From: Okapia johnstoni
Lineage: Eukaryota; Chordata; Mammalia; Artiodactyla; Giraffidae
Direction of reading: 5' to 3'
Assembly (NCBI GenBank): GCA_024291935.2
Contig: CM044326.1
Coordinates: 38,582,948 to 38,646,947 of the forward strand
Length of the DNA stretch: 64,000 nucleotides
Below are positions 32,591-44,462 of the stretch, piece after piece. Both the position numbers and the translations under genes were made by a program. A model generated the notes under the pieces. That model was given only the letters and a program-made list of their open reading frames with translations, was not told the origin of the DNA and searched no databases. The number at the start of each line of letters is the position of its first letter. Position 1 is the stretch's first letter.

Positions 32591-32962
32591 CAAGAAACAA
32601 ATCCAAAATATAATCCTCTTGGGGTGGGAATTAAATTGTCTACCCAAAACCCCTCCTCTGTGGTAGCACTGCAGGTTCTGGTGAAGAGAAGCAGCTTGTC
32701 CTGGGAGTAACTACTCCATCCACCCATTTAAATGTTGACCCTCACATGGTCCCACTGTTCCTCAGTTGAGCCACCATCTTGGGTGTTTCCACTGAGTACT
32801 GAGTAGCTCATGAGCTCCACTGTTATCCTCAACTAACTGACCTTGGCTCAAGTGAGAAACAGCTTGAGACCATGACCTTGGCTTGACTACTGAAGAAGAG
32901 CCTGAGGTCATGGAATTGAAGGTGCATAGGCCAAATATTTCTTGAAGGACACGTCTCCCTCC
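32591..32962. other. Unassigned sequence
   Basis: No gene or repeat recognised. Confidence 0.3.
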
Positions 32963-34684
32963 TCAGTTCAGTTCAGTTTAGTTGCTCATTTGTGTCGAAC
33001 TCTTTGTGACCCCATGGACTGCAACATGCCAGGTTTCCCTGTCCACCAGCTCCCAGAGCTTGCTCAAACTCGTGTCCATCGAGTTGGTGATGCCATCCAA
33101 CCATCTCATCCTCTGTCATCTTCTCCATCTGCCTTCAATTTTTCCCAGCATCAGTGTCTTTTCTAATAAGTCAGTTCTTCCATTCAGGTGGCCAAAGTAT
33201 TCAAGCTTCAACTTCAGGATCAGTCCTTCCAGTGAATATTCAGGACTGATCTCCTTTAGGATGGACTGGTTGGATCTCCTTGCAGTCCAAGGGACTCTCA
33301 AGAGTCTTCTCCAACACCACAGTTCAAAAGCATCAATTCTTTGGTGCTCAGCTTTCTTTATGGTCCAACTCTCACATCCATACATGACTACTGGAAAAAC
33401 CATAGCTTTGACTAGACAGACCTTTGTTGGCAAAGTAATGTCTCTGCTTTTTAACAGGCTGGTCATAGCTTTTCTTCCAAGGAGAAAGCATCTTTTAATT
33501 TCATGGCTGTAGTCCCCATCTGCAGTGATCTGGAGCCCAAGAAAATCAAGTCTGTCACTGTTTCCATTGTTTGCCCACCTATTTGCCATGGAGTGATGGG
33601 AATGGATGCCATGACATTTACTTTTTGAATGTTGATTTTTATGCCAGCTTTTTCACTCTCTTCTTTCGCTTTCATCAAGAGGCTCTTTAGATCCTCTTCA
33701 CTTTCTGCCATAAGGGTGGTGTCATCTACATATTTGAAGTTATTGATATTTCTCCCAGCAATCTTGATTCCAGCTTGTGCTTCTTCCAGCCTAGCGTTTT
33801 GCATGATGTATTCTGCATATAAGTTAAATAAGCAGGATGACAATATACAGCCTTGACATACTCCTTTCCTGATTTGGAACCAGTCTGTTGTTCCATGTCT
33901 AGTTCTCACTGTTGCTTCTTGACCTGCCTAGAGATTTCTCAGGAGGCAGGTCACGTGTTCTAGTATTTCCGTCTCTTTCAGAATTTTCCACAGTTTGTTG
34001 TGATCCACACAAAGGTTTTGGCTTAGTCAATAAAATAGAAGAAGATGTTTTTCTGGAACTCTCTTGTTTATTCAATGATCCAACTGATGTTGACAATTTG
34101 ATCTCTGGTTCCTCTCCCTTTTCTAAATCCAGCTTGAACATCTGGAAGTTCTCGGTTCACATACTATTGAAGCCTAGCTTGGAGAATTTTGAGCATTACT
34201 TTGCTAGTATGTGAGATGAGTGCAATTGTGCAGTAATTTGAACATTCTTTGGCACTGTCTTTCTTTGGGATTTGTATAAAAACTGACCTTTTCCAATCCT
34301 GTGGCCACTGCTGAATTTTCCAGATTTGCTGGCATATTGAGTGCAGCACTTTCACAGCATCATCTTTCAGGATTTGAAATAGCTCAGCTGGAATTCCATC
34401 ACCTCCACTAGCTTTGTTTGTACTGATGCTTCCTATGGCCCACTTGACTTCACATTGCAGGATATCTGGCTCTAGGTGAGTGATCACACCATTGTTGTTA
34501 TCTAGGTCATGAAGATCTTTTTTGTACAGTTCTTCTGTGTATTCTCACCACCTCTTCTTAATATCTTCTAGTTCTGTTAGATCCATACCATTTCTGTCCT
34601 TTATTGTAGTATCTTTGCATGAAATGTTCCCCTGGTGTCTCTAATTTTCTTGAAGAGATCTCTAGTTCTTCCCATTCTATTGAG
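32963..34684 (-). pseudogene. BovB LINE, 1.7 kb, antisense reverse-transcriptase pseudogene
   Basis: The longest BovB in the window, on the minus strand, 3' terminus at CAGTTCAGTTCAGTTTAG (32965). Reading the minus strand, 34164-34487 encodes the amino-terminal palm/finger region (ASGGDGIPAELFQIL, WPQDWKRSVFIQIPKK). The frame at 33463-33909 encodes LFNLYAEYIMQNARL and KYVDDTTLMAESEEDLKSLLM with an intact YVDD box. A frameshift moves the rest to 33116-33589 ([49 protein letters not shown]). The endonuclease is missing, so the element is a 5'-truncated, frameshifted, dead copy. It lies 2.9 kb from and in opposite orientation to the copy at 28568, giving a large inverted pair. Confidence 0.95.
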
Positions 34685-35111
34685 TTGTACTCACCACTCA
34701 GAGCTGCCCCACTGCCCAGCAGTTTGTACAACATGGACATTCTTTCTACAAGGGGGCACAGAGCCACAGACAGCCCAGCTCTCAGCTCTGTGGCATTGGT
34801 ACCTGAACAGTTGCACTATTATTCTCTGGGATGTGCTGTTTGTGGCCTTGTGAGGGCTGGAGCCGGATAAACTTAGCTCCCTGTCACAAATTAGAACTGA
34901 CTTGTCATTCATGTGAGAGCCGTATGTGGTAAAGAAATGTTTCATCTGGTGTAGAAAAAGTGTGATCTACAATATTCTGCTTTCTTCATAGGAGCCTCCT
35001 TGGTCTTCACTGTAGCTCTAAAGGGTGTTGCTGGGTTCTAGAGGGGACGGGCAGGAGAAGCCCCAAATGACATCACCTAACAGCTGCTTTTAAAACACAA
35101 AGTATTTGATT
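34685..35111. other. Unassigned sequence
   Basis: No feature recognised beyond where BovB similarity stops. Confidence 0.3.
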
Positions 35112-35260
35112 CCCAGAATTGGGGTGCAGAAAGGAACCACAGAAATCAGGTCCAACCTACTTTCCAGTTTTTCTTTGGGAGACTAGAGTTGTCACTGGGC
35201 TCCCAGGGGCCAAGGAAGAGCTGGGGTCTGCATTTCAGCCTGTAGTGTGGCCACACCCTG
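35112..35260 (+). mobile_element. L3/CR1- or L2-like remnant
   Basis: AAATCAGGTCCAACCTACTTTCC and CAAGGAAGAGCTGGGGTCTGC follow the order of ancient CR1/L3-type 3' ends. Weak. Confidence 0.4.
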
Positions 35261-36097
35261 CCTTCCTCCCCACTTCCAGTAAAATCTCTCAGGTCCACTT
35301 CAGGGCACCTTCAGGTCTCAGCAGAACTCTTTCTGCAGCATCCTCCCCAATACATAAACACACCACCACCTCTACACACTCCCTACCTGGCCTAGCATCC
35401 CTTCCCCACAGCATTCCTGATGCCACCGAAATGGCCAGCTCACCTGCCTGTCCCCCCACCTCCACTGGGATGTCCACCTCACTGTCTCCTTAGCCGATGG
35501 ACACCGCTTTCCCCCGAGACAGTCAATGAATGAATCCATGGAGAGTACCCTCCCTGGGTTTTAGGGATATTCTTCCAGATGACTCTAAGCCTCTGAAAAG
35601 TGCTCCATGAGAAGATGGGGAGGAAATCAGTCCAGAAGACTTCTCTCTTCCATAGCATCTTCCTGATCAACAACACAGAAACCTGACAAGTTCAAAACTC
35701 CACGTGGTGCTAAACCATCAGGGGTCAATTGGTGACCACTTCAAGGGTGTCCTTTGCAGTTCAAGGAGGATGCCCCTCCATCCTGGTTCTGGGTTTAGGT
35801 CAGCCTCTGAGAAGGGGAGGCCATGGCCCCCAGGGACAGTGATAGGTAAATACCGAAGCACCCTGGAGGTCAAGGCTGCTCCAAGTTGACTTAGAGTACT
35901 TTATAATATTTTGGTGCAGCAAATGGAGGAAGCTGGTAAGAGCTTTCCTGAGATTCTTGAGATTTATAAGGACCCCTGGGTGGGCCTTCTCAAGTTCCTG
36001 CTTTAACACTGTTGCTGAGATACTCAGAGGAACATCCTTCTACCTTCATGGCTCCAAATGGCTATATAAGCTTCTAGCTCCTTACATTAAAACACCT
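35261..36097. other. Unassigned sequence
   Basis: C/T-rich at 35260-35500, otherwise unremarkable. The 124-codon frame at 35119-35493 is Pro/Ser/Thr-rich by composition and has no domain; not called. Confidence 0.35.
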
Positions 36098-37955
36098 AAT
36101 ATAGCTTTTTTTTAATACATAAGCAAGCTAATTCTAAATTTATATACAAAGGCAGAGGTCCTAGACTAGCTATCATATCTTGAAAGAGATTAAAGTAGGA
36201 AGAATCATTCTACTCAACATTAAACCTTACTAGATACCTAGAATAATCAAGACAGTGGTATTGTCTGAGGGGTAGACACAAAAATCAATGAAATAGAATA
36301 GAGATACAGAAACAGAGGGATACAAAATATCCATATTATCTTCGACAAAAGTGTTAAACATTTTAAAGGTGGAAGGATACAGCCTTTCAGCATAAAGAAA
36401 TAAACCTTAATCTAAACCTCACAAAAGTTAACTCAGAGTGGATCATGGACTTAATTGTAAAATGTGAAACTATGATACATTTAGATGAAAGCAGAGAAAA
36501 TCTTCAGGACCTGGGGTTAAGCAAAGAGTTCTTAGATTTGACACCTCAAAATGTGATCCATAAAAAGAAAAATTGATAAAGTATACCTCATCCAAATTAC
36601 AAGCTTCCATTCTGTGGATGAAATGGCAAGCTGTAGATGGCAGAAAATATTTGCAAGTCTCATATGCCACAAAGAACTCGAAATATCTAGGATATATAAC
36701 GAACTCTCAAAATTCAACAGTGAAAAAAACAAAGAATCTAGTTAGAAAATGGGAAAAAAAAAATATGAACAGACATTTCACCAAAAAAGATAGCCAGATG
36801 GCAACTAAGTACATGAAAAGATGCTCAACATCATTAGCCATTAGGGAACTGCAGATTAAAACCACAATGAGATATTACTACACATCCATTTGAACAGAAG
36901 AATGAAAATTTATGACAACCCCAAATGCTGGATAATATTAGGAGAAACTGGTTTGCTCATACACTGTGGTGGGAGTGTAAAACAGTACACAACCCTGGAA
37001 AATAGTTTGGCAGATTCTTTTAAAACTAAACATGTAATTACCATGTGACCCAGGACTTATACTTTGGGGTATTTACATTACAGAAATGAAAACTTGTGTT
37101 TGTGCAAAAACCTGTATAAACATGTTTATGAAACCTTTTTTCCTAGTAGTCCAAAACAACTCAGATGTCCCTCAATGGATAAATAGCTGAATACACTAGG
37201 ACGCATCACAGAATATTATTAGAAATCAAATGAAACAAACTCTTGATACCTGCATTGGTTTGTATGAATCTTTAGGGAATGATGCTGAGTGAAAAAAACC
37301 CATTTTAAGAGGTTTCCAAACTGCATCATTCCATGTATGTCACATTCCTGAAACGAAAGAATTATAGAAACGGAAAACAGATGAGTAAGTCCAGGTGTTA
37401 GAGACGGTAGGGTGCGTAGGGGCAGGAGGGGAGTGGGTGTGGCAAAAAAGTCCACACGGGTCCTTGCAAACTCCTCTGTATCTTGTCTGTGGTGATAGAC
37501 ACACACATGTTATAAAGTTACACAGAACTACATACATACACATTATTGTTGTTGTTTAGTTGCTAAGACATGTCTGACTCTTTGTAACCCCACGGACTGT
37601 AGCCTACCAAGCTCCTTGGTCCATGGGATTTCCTAAGCAAGAATACTGGAGTGGGTTATCATTTCCTCCTCCAGGGGATCTTCCCTCCCCAGTGATTGAA
37701 CCCGCATCCCCTGCAATAGCAAGTGGATTCTTTACCACTGAGCCACCTGGGAAACCCAAAATACACACACACACTGACACACAAATTAGCACAAATGAAA
37801 CAGGAAATCTAAATGTGTTGCATGTATCCAGATAGCACACTATAATTTTGCAAGATGTTATCATCACAAGAAACTGGGTGACATGTACATGGTATATCTC
37901 TGCATTGTGTGTCTTACATATGAACCTGCAATTATGTCAAAGTGAAAAGTGTAGG
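36098..37955 (+). pseudogene. Old L1M: ORF2 C-terminal half and 3' UTR
   Basis: Sense old L1. Nucleotide hallmarks of ORF2: CAGTGGTATTGTCTGAGGGG, GATGCTCAACATCATTAGCC, CACACTGTGGTGGGAGTG, CAACTCAGATGTCCCTCAATGG. The 3' UTR follows with CTCTGTATCTTGTCTGTGG and AAATCTAAATGTGTTGCATG. Many stops; short open pieces such as 36573-36893 (KKMNRHFTKKDSQMATKYMKRCSTSLAI region) are fossils. A Bov-tA splits the 3' UTR. Confidence 0.85.
37543..37757 (-). mobile_element. Bov-tA SINE inside L1M
   Basis: TTGTTGTTGTTTAGTTGC tail and ACTGAGCCACCTGGGAAACCC head; flanked by ATACACA-like sequence. Confidence 0.94.
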
Positions 37956-38005
37956 TATTAAAAAAATACTAATATCAGGAATTTATGAATGATTGTCATT
38001 TTTCT

Positions 38006-38226
38006 TGACTTCCCAGGTGGCTCAGCGGCAAAGAATCCTCCTGCCAATGCAGGAGACACGGAGACGCATGTTCAATCCCTGGGTCAGGAATATCCCCTAG
38101 AATAGGAAACGACAACCCACTCCAGTATTCTTGACTGGAAAACACCAAGGACAGGGTAGCCTGGTGGGCTACAATCCACAGGGTCACAAAGAGTAGGACA
38201 CGACTGAGCATACACATACACGCAAA
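38006..38226 (+). mobile_element. Bov-tA SINE with target duplication
   Basis: TCATTTTTCT at 37996-38005 and 38227-38236. Full length. Confidence 0.95.
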
Positions 38227-38309
38227 TCATTTTTCTGACCAAACAGTAACTACTACAAAGAGGTCCCCATATTAAACTCCTAAAAGGGAGTCTTTAAGAG
38301 ACAAAGTTG

Positions 38310-38499
38310 GGGACATCTCTGGCAGTTCAGAGGTTAAGACTTCACCTTCCAATGCAGGGGGTGCAGGTTTGAGCCCTGGTCAGGGAACTAAGACTTCACA
38401 TGCTTCTTGGCGAAAAAAACCAAAACATAAAAAAAGGAATACTGCAACAAATTCAATAAACCCTTTAAACAAAAAGTTTCAAAAATTTATTTGTTAGAA
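38310..38499 (+). mobile_element. CHR-type tRNA SINE, 14-bp target duplication
   Basis: AAGAGACAAAGTTG at 38296-38309 and 38500-38513 bounds the element. Head GGGACATCTCTGGCAGTTCAG, B-box-like GGTTTGAGCCCTGG, and an A-rich CHR tail with AATACTGCAACAAATTCAAT. Confidence 0.93.
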
Positions 38500-38513
38500 A
38501 AGAGACAAAGTTG

Positions 38514-39465
38514 AAACATATGGGTGGCTGTCCACTTAAATGAAACACAGGCCATTAGAAAGGCACTGAATTCTTTGTTCATCCTTCGGAGTCCTCTGGA
38601 TCCATCCCATTAGTGGAAATGAATAAAAGATGGCAATTGGTTTCTCCTCTTGGGCTGATGCGCTATTTATTGCTTCTGGATACTAAACACACACACAGAC
38701 ACACACACGGAAAGGGGAGAATGAAAGACTGAAAGAAACCTGTCTCTATGGAAAGCAACAAAGAGTATTAGTCAATATCCGCTTGATGCAAAACTCCAAC
38801 ATTTGTTGCTCATTCCTCTGCAAAACCTACTACGATGTACAATAGATGTGAGCGAAGGACAGATGAAAAAAGGACTTTGAACTGTGTGTAGAAACTTAAA
38901 TTGGATTTCTTTATGATTTCAGATGTGTCAGGTCATTCATAATTCATCACAAGCGCATCTTCAGCTAATGGAGGAACACAGTGGCACGAGCATTTTCTCC
39001 ACCAGGCAAGAAAGACGAGTTTCAGGTCTGCTGAGTGAAGACGGAACAGTGCAGAGAGGAAGGGGTGTGTGTGGGTGCAGGGGCACACGTGTATTTACAC
39101 ACTCAAGTGTGTGAGGACCGACTTGGCAAACCAACATACACCTTTGAGACCCACGCCCTCTCCAAGCCAGCTTGGACCAAAATAAATCAGATCTGGTGAG
39201 AGTGTGTCCTCCATACTCATCTTAGTAAAAATCCAAGCCAAGATCATGACTCTTGGCTTTCCTGGCACAGTCGTCTATTGTCCTGGGGACTTCATGGCTC
39301 CGAGCTGGGGATTGAGAAGGCTCAGTCTGCAGGTGGGACAGCTGAACAGAAACAGAGGGAGCTGGGTTTACCTGGACAATTGGGAAGTCTTGTCAGTGGT
39401 GAGCCCTCAGACGGCTTTCAAAACACCTGTCCGCATTTCCAACACACCACCCAGTGATTTGCATT
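38514..39465. other. Unassigned with a short CA tract
   Basis: (CA)n at about 38684-38709; remaining sequence unrecognised. Confidence 0.35.
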
Positions 39466-40045
39466 TGCTTTTTTCTAGCTATATGAAGGTATAACTGACA
39501 AAACTGTCATATGTTTAATGCGTGCTCCCATGATGATTTGCTAAATGGATACACTGTGAAAGGGTTTCCACTCCCCCCACTTCCAGGTTATTAACACACC
39601 TCTTCCCTCACATTGTTACCTTTTTAAAACATCTTTGGTTAGAACATGTAAGTTCCACTCTCAGTCGAGTTTAATTATACCATGCAAATATAGTCACCAT
39701 GTTTTATATCAGATCCTCAGGCTTTGTTCATCTGATAATGGAAAGTTTATGTCATTTTCCAACATTTCCCTCCAATTCTCCCAACCCCCTGCCCTGGAAA
39801 CACCATTCTACTCTGTTCCTGTGAATTCCGCTTTTTTCTCTCTCTCTCTTTAAAAACATTCCAGATCTAAATGGTACTCAGCAGTATTTGTCTTCCTCTG
39901 TCTTGCTTATTTCACTTTAGCATAATGCCCTCCAAGTTCATGCATATTGTTGCAAATGAAGGATTTCCTTCTTTTTTGAGGCCAAATCATATTCCATCAT
40001 ATAGCCCTGTGTTTTGGTTGTTGGTTAGGTGTCTCTTTCCCCCAC
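39466..40045 (-). mobile_element. Old L1 3' UTR, antisense
   Basis: Reverse of an L1M 3' UTR: CTATATGAAGGTATAACTGAC, ACAATGTTACCTTTTTAAAAC-like ATTGTTACC, ATAGTCACCATGTTTTATATC, TTGCTTATTTCACTTTAGC, CATATTGTTGCAAATGAAGG. Confidence 0.8.
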
Positions 40046-41728
40046 ATAGCCCGTGACTCCTCAAAAGCACAACTACTGTCTGATAAATCACTTCTGAGCT
40101 GAGTCCAGGGCTGATTCAGAGTCAATGCCACGTGAAGGTGTGTAGAATGATGCTTCTATATTGCTAGTCTGCTGAGCTGTATTTTTATGTAAATAACACC
40201 TTATTATTTGGTTACAAAAATAAGGCCGGCCGTACCTCCAGATACATTCTTTTTTTCCTATTATATCTGTGTCCAAGGTGGCTGCCCATGTTGATTGCAT
40301 TGCCTACGCTCCCGTGACCCCTGGATTCTGATTGGGTGCACCATCAGAAAATCAGATAGTGAAAGGAAAAAGAAGCAGGTTTATTCCCTTCCTCTCTTCC
40401 AGCCTTGATTTCACTTTCAAAGTACAGACCAAAGGCTGCTACCAGCTCTGCTGTATCTTACTGGTTCCTTGGCAGTTATTAGGGCTGTTTGCCAAACATC
40501 AGAGCTCCTTCTATTGGCATCAATCAGGACTGTGCTTTATGGTTTCCTCATCGGGCAGGCTGCGTGACTTTTCCTGACAAGTGGATGAACAGTGAAGAAT
40601 CAGCAGAGCTTTCTTTCTTTTGTCCCAGTGACTGGCAGCATTTCAGAGAGACGGTTCCTCCAGACCCCAGAGAGAAGGCCAAGGAACACGGGTCAAGAGC
40701 CCAGGAAACTTTCTAGACATGCAGCGTGAGTGAGAGGTAAGCTGGGACTTCGGGGGTTGTTTGCTACTGCAGGGTCATCTCACTTCCCAGGACAGATACA
40801 GCGACCTTAACCCTGAACCTCTGCAAACAGGGGCTTTGTTGAATGCTCTGCACTTCTCTCCGATCTTGACATCTATTTCCTGCAGAGACTCTAAATGTTA
40901 ATGGCCCATTTTGCAAATTTTGAAAAGCACAGAAAAGTATACGTAAGCAAAGAAAATAGTCAAAATCCACACTACTCAGAGATAATCACTATAAATATTT
41001 TGGCATGTTTCCTTCCAGTCTTTTTTTCTTTGTGTGTTGGGGTAGGGGAGATGTGTGTATAATTCTATAGGTATTTGTTTCTACGTTTCTGTACCTCACT
41101 GAGATCAAAGGACAATGAATTCCCATCCTGTTACTGTGTAACTTCCTCCAATAATGCGAAAATTTAGGAAAGTAGTGATAATACATTTAGCCAACACAGC
41201 TTTGACCTTGTTTAATTGAATTGACTGGTGCCCCAGAGACAAATAGCCAAGCAGGGCCAAACCACACAGTGATCTGATGGCCATTTCACCGGAGCGTGTT
41301 TTTTTGCCAAGCTCTTACAGTGGGGAAAAGAATGGAGGATGCTTTGCCAAAGGAAAATAAAGCATCCGACCCCAGGGGAGCCAGGCACAATGGCTGCGCT
41401 GGTAGAAAACAAGCCACACGATGTCCACACACAGAAAGTGAATGGGGCTTGTCATGAAGCTGGAATCTGGGAAAGGTCTGGTTTCCAGGCATTTTATGGT
41501 ACCAGCAAAGAAGCAAGGATAATTCATGTGCATTGTCAGATGAGCTTCTCTCAACACAGCCGGTTTAAAACGGCAAACGGGAGTGTGTAGCACAGGCCAG
41601 TGTCTGCATGAAGCCTAGTGCAGCAAGCCTAGCTGGGCCCAGAGCAGGAAATGGACTGGAGTGAACCAGACTCTGAACCTGAGTCCTTCACAGCCTCTAC
41701 CTGGGCGGAATTTATTAAAGGTTAAAGA
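40046..41728. other. Mostly unassigned
   Basis: About 1.7 kb. 40905-41075 (AGAGATAATCACTATAAATAT, TTGGCATGTTTCCTTCCAG) looks like a widespread mammalian repeat whose class I cannot name. 40260-40400 is MER-like. No gene supported, although frames near 40332-40716 overlap. Confidence 0.4.
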
Positions 41729-41944
41729 GCTTCCCTGGTGGCTCCGTGGTAGAGAATGCGAAATCTGCCTGCTAATCCAAGAGAAGCGAGCTCCATCCCT
41801 GAGTCGGGAAGAAACCCAGGAGGAGGAAACGGCAGCCCACTCCAGTATTCTTGCCTGGGAAATCCCGTGGACAGAGGAGCCTGGAGAGCTACAGTCCACG
41901 GGGTCACAAAAGAGTTGGACACGACTTAGCACCTAAACAACAGC
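41729..41944 (+). mobile_element. Bov-tA SINE
   Basis: GCTTCCCTGGTGGCTCCGTGG to CACGACTTAGCACCTAAAC; flanked by TAAAGAG / AAAAGAG. Confidence 0.93.
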
Positions 41945-42169
41945 AAAAGAGTGAACAAGGTTACAAAATCATTAGGGAAGCGTGGATGAAATTCAAACTC
42001 CTTTCTCTCTGATCCCAAAGCCCTTAGTTTATTCACCAGGCCATAGCACTTCAGGGGCCAGATGGAGATGCAGAGAAAAAAGAAAAGATTCCGTCTCTAA
42101 GAGCTAAAATTGTAGTTTGTATGGCAGAGCCTAGCTATTGCTCAGCGATCCTTTGTCCTCTTAGTGCAA

Positions 42170-42419
42170 GAAAACTACATTTTCCAGTTTCCCTTGCAGT
42201 TGCACTGTGGTCACATGACTAGTTTTGGTTAATGAATGTGGACTAAAGAGATGTATGCACCTTTAGAACTAGGCTTTAGAATCCCCCTCTAGAGCCATAG
42301 GTTATTCTCTCTCCCTTCTATATGGTAGAATCATGTGACGGAGAACATTCAAATCCCTGAGAAAGGACAGTCCAGGATAGTCCTTAGCTACATAGGACTA
42401 TAAAATGAATGGGATATTA

Positions 42420-42465
<46 letters not shown>

Positions 42466-42545
42466 AGCTACTTTTGTTTTGTTAAGTCACAATTTGGGGC
42501 TTGCTTGTTATAGCATCTAGCATGTATTACCCTGACTAATACAAT
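42170..42545 (+). mobile_element. Old 'TTAAGCCACTGAG' family repeat
   Basis: CATTTTCCAGTTTCCCTTGC, GTCACATGACTAGTTTTGG and ATCATGTGACGG, then after a TG tract GTTAAGTCACAATTTGGGGC and ATTACCCTGACTAATACA. Another copy is at 56985-57345, and partial copies at 43266, 44758 (-) and 51085. Class not confirmed. Confidence 0.6.
42421..42462. repeat. (TG)21 microsatellite
   Basis: 42 uninterrupted bases, grown inside the repeat family above just before its TTAAG-CAC segment. Confidence 0.97.
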
Positions 42546-42639
42546 GCCATTCTCAGACATACACAGAAAAAGAATCATTGACTGTGACGACATATATTAA
42601 AGTGGTTGAGAGGCAGGAGAACAAAACATTAGAAACTGT

Positions 42640-43265
42640 GTCATAAAGAAAAAAATGGATCCAATTGATGACATTAGAATTAAGAATCTCTGATTAAGAG
42701 AAAGATCCTGGGCAAAGGCATGAAAGGCAAATCAGAATTCAGAAGATCCTTGCAAACACATAACCAAAAATAGGATTAGTATACAGAATGCCAAAAGCAA
42801 ACCAACACAAAGCTATAAATTAATACGCAAAACAGAATGCACCAAGTTTTAAAAAAATGGGCAACTGCCAGGAAGAGGTAATTCACAGGAGGGTACCTAC
42901 GAATGCTATGTGTGTGTTTGTGTGTGTGAAAGTCGCTCAGTTGTGTCTGACTCTTTGCCACCCCATGGACTATACAGTCCATGGAATTCTCCAGGCCAGA
43001 ACACTGGAGTGGGTAGCCTTTCCCTTCTCCAGGGGATCTTCCCAACATAGGGATGGAACCCAGGTCTCCTGCCTTGCAGGCGGATTCTTTACCCTCTGAG
43101 CCACAAGGGAAGCCCTACAAATGTTGAGGGGTGTCTAAATTCTCAACTACTTTAGTAATCAGGGATCTTAAGTTGACTTTTCTACAAGAGATCATTTTGT
43201 ACCCACCAGACAGCAAAATTTAAAATTATGATGAAGTCAATCTGTGACCAAGAGCTGTTCACCAA
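42640..43265 (+). pseudogene. Old L1 ORF2 fragment, interrupted
   Basis: ATAGGATTAGTATACAGAATGC, AAAAAATGGGCAACTGCC, then after the SINE AGTAATCAGGGATCTTAAG and CATTTTGTACCCACCAGACAGC are the end region of L1 ORF2. L1-like sequence resumes at about 43640-43800 (GAGAACTGGGACTCTGATAC, CTACATCAACAAAGAAAATGG), so 43266-43640 may be a later insertion. Confidence 0.7.
42906..43113 (-). mobile_element. Bov-tA SINE, palindromic subfamily, in L1
   Basis: Target duplication CCTACGAATG (42896-42905) / CCTACAAATG (43114-43123). Contains CCATGGACT-ATAC-AGTCCATGG like the copy at 25970. Confidence 0.95.
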
Positions 43266-43640
43266 AATTCATTTTGTCCCCTTCTTGGGAATGGAGTATA
43301 ATGACATCTGTCAGTGACTGGTTTAGGCAGGGTGACCACTTGCCTGATTCCAACCGAGGATGTGTGAGTGCAGCCGTGGGGCCATCTGCAACCTAATCCT
43401 CTCCATGCAGAGCAGGAAGGCAGCTCTAGGGTGACTCTGAAAGGCAGGTATTATAAATGGCAGAGCTGCCAGTCAACCTAAAGTCCCTGAATGACAAGGG
43501 GAGACAAGCTACCCCCTCCCAGGGACACCTTCCTTGGATTGCTATTGAAAGGCTACAGAAACAGAACAGCTGGGTGTGAATCATTACCCAATCAGGGTCT
43601 ATGCAACAGCACAGCTTATCCTACTCATGAATACAAAAAG
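43266..43640 (+). mobile_element. Probable old 'TTAAGCCACTGAG' family insertion
   Basis: Interrupts the L1 ORF2 fossil. AATGGCAGAGCTGCC and AAAGTCCCTGAATGAC follow the family's middle section. 43419-43470 is ~89% identical in reverse to 44760-44812. Confidence 0.45.
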
Positions 43641-43837
43641 GGAGTGACGATTTGGAGAACTGGGACTCTGATACAGTAAACTTTAAGATGTGATACCAGT
43701 TGCATATCAGGGATGTCAAAGAATCCTTAAGCACACTATTTTGTAAAGGCAAAAACTGAAAACCTACATCAACAAAGAAAATGGACAAATATATTGTGAT
43801 AAAATCACAGTATACACACATATATACACATATAAAC

Positions 43838-43869
43838 ACATATATACACACACGTGTGTGTATATATGT
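43838..43869. repeat. 32-bp perfect palindrome in a CA/TA tract
   Basis: Arms ACATATATACACACAC and GTGTGTGTATATATGT meet with no spacer, inside a CA/TA-rich stretch (about 43808-43890). Likely cruciform- or slippage-prone. Confidence 0.95.
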
Positions 43870-43974
43870 ACATACACACAGATACATACATATCTTCTGC
43901 TTATATAGTGCATGTATTCTTCTGGAAGTTACCTTTTTCTGAATATTGTATTTGGAGAGTCATCCATGTGAGAA

Positions 43975-44108
43975 TGGAGAAGAAAATGGCAACCCACTCC
44001 AGTGTTCTTGCCTGGAGAATCCCAGGGACGGTGGAGCCTGGTGGGCTGCCATCTATGGGGTCGCACAGAGTCGGAGACGACTCAAGCGACTTAGCAGCAG
44101 CAGCAGCA
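43975..44108 (+). mobile_element. 5'-truncated Bov-tA with AGC tail
   Basis: Starts in the SINE body (TGGAGAAGAAAATGGCAACCC) and ends CGACTTAGCAGCAGCAGCAG. The perfect 11-bp duplication CCATGTGAGAA (43964-43974, 44109-44119) shows it inserted in this truncated form. Confidence 0.95.
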
Positions 44109-44161
44109 CCATGTGAGAAGGGTAGCTTTGTTTTTATTCATTTTTATTGCTGTGTAATATT

Positions 44162-44462
44162 TATCCTAAAGGAAATCAGTCCTGAATGTCCATTGGAAGG
44201 ACTGATGTTGAAGCTGAAACTCTGATCCTTTGGCCACCTGATGTGAAGAATTGACTCATTTGAAAAGACCCTGATGCTGGGAAAGATTGAAGGCAGGAGG
44301 AGAAGGGGACGACAGAAGATGAGATGGTTGGATGGCATCACCGACTCGATGGACATGAGTTTGAGTAAACTCCGGGAGTTGGTGATGGACATGGAGGCCT
44401 GGTATGCTGCAGCCCATGGGGTCGCAAAGAGTCGGACACGACTGAGTGACTGAACTGAACTG
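44162..44462 (+). mobile_element. BovB LINE 3' end
   Basis: TATCCTAAAGGAAATCAGTCC to GACTGAACTGAACTG. AATATT at 44156-44161 and 44463-44468. Low divergence by eye, so relatively young. Confidence 0.95.

Noticed and set aside
32982..33512. 176-codon plus-strand frame
   Set aside because: It is the antisense of the BovB reverse-transcriptase pseudogene. The sense strand carries the YVDD motif.
35119..35493. 124-codon Pro/Ser/Thr-rich plus frame
   Set aside because: Composition follows the local C/T-rich DNA; partly over an old repeat; no recognisable domain.
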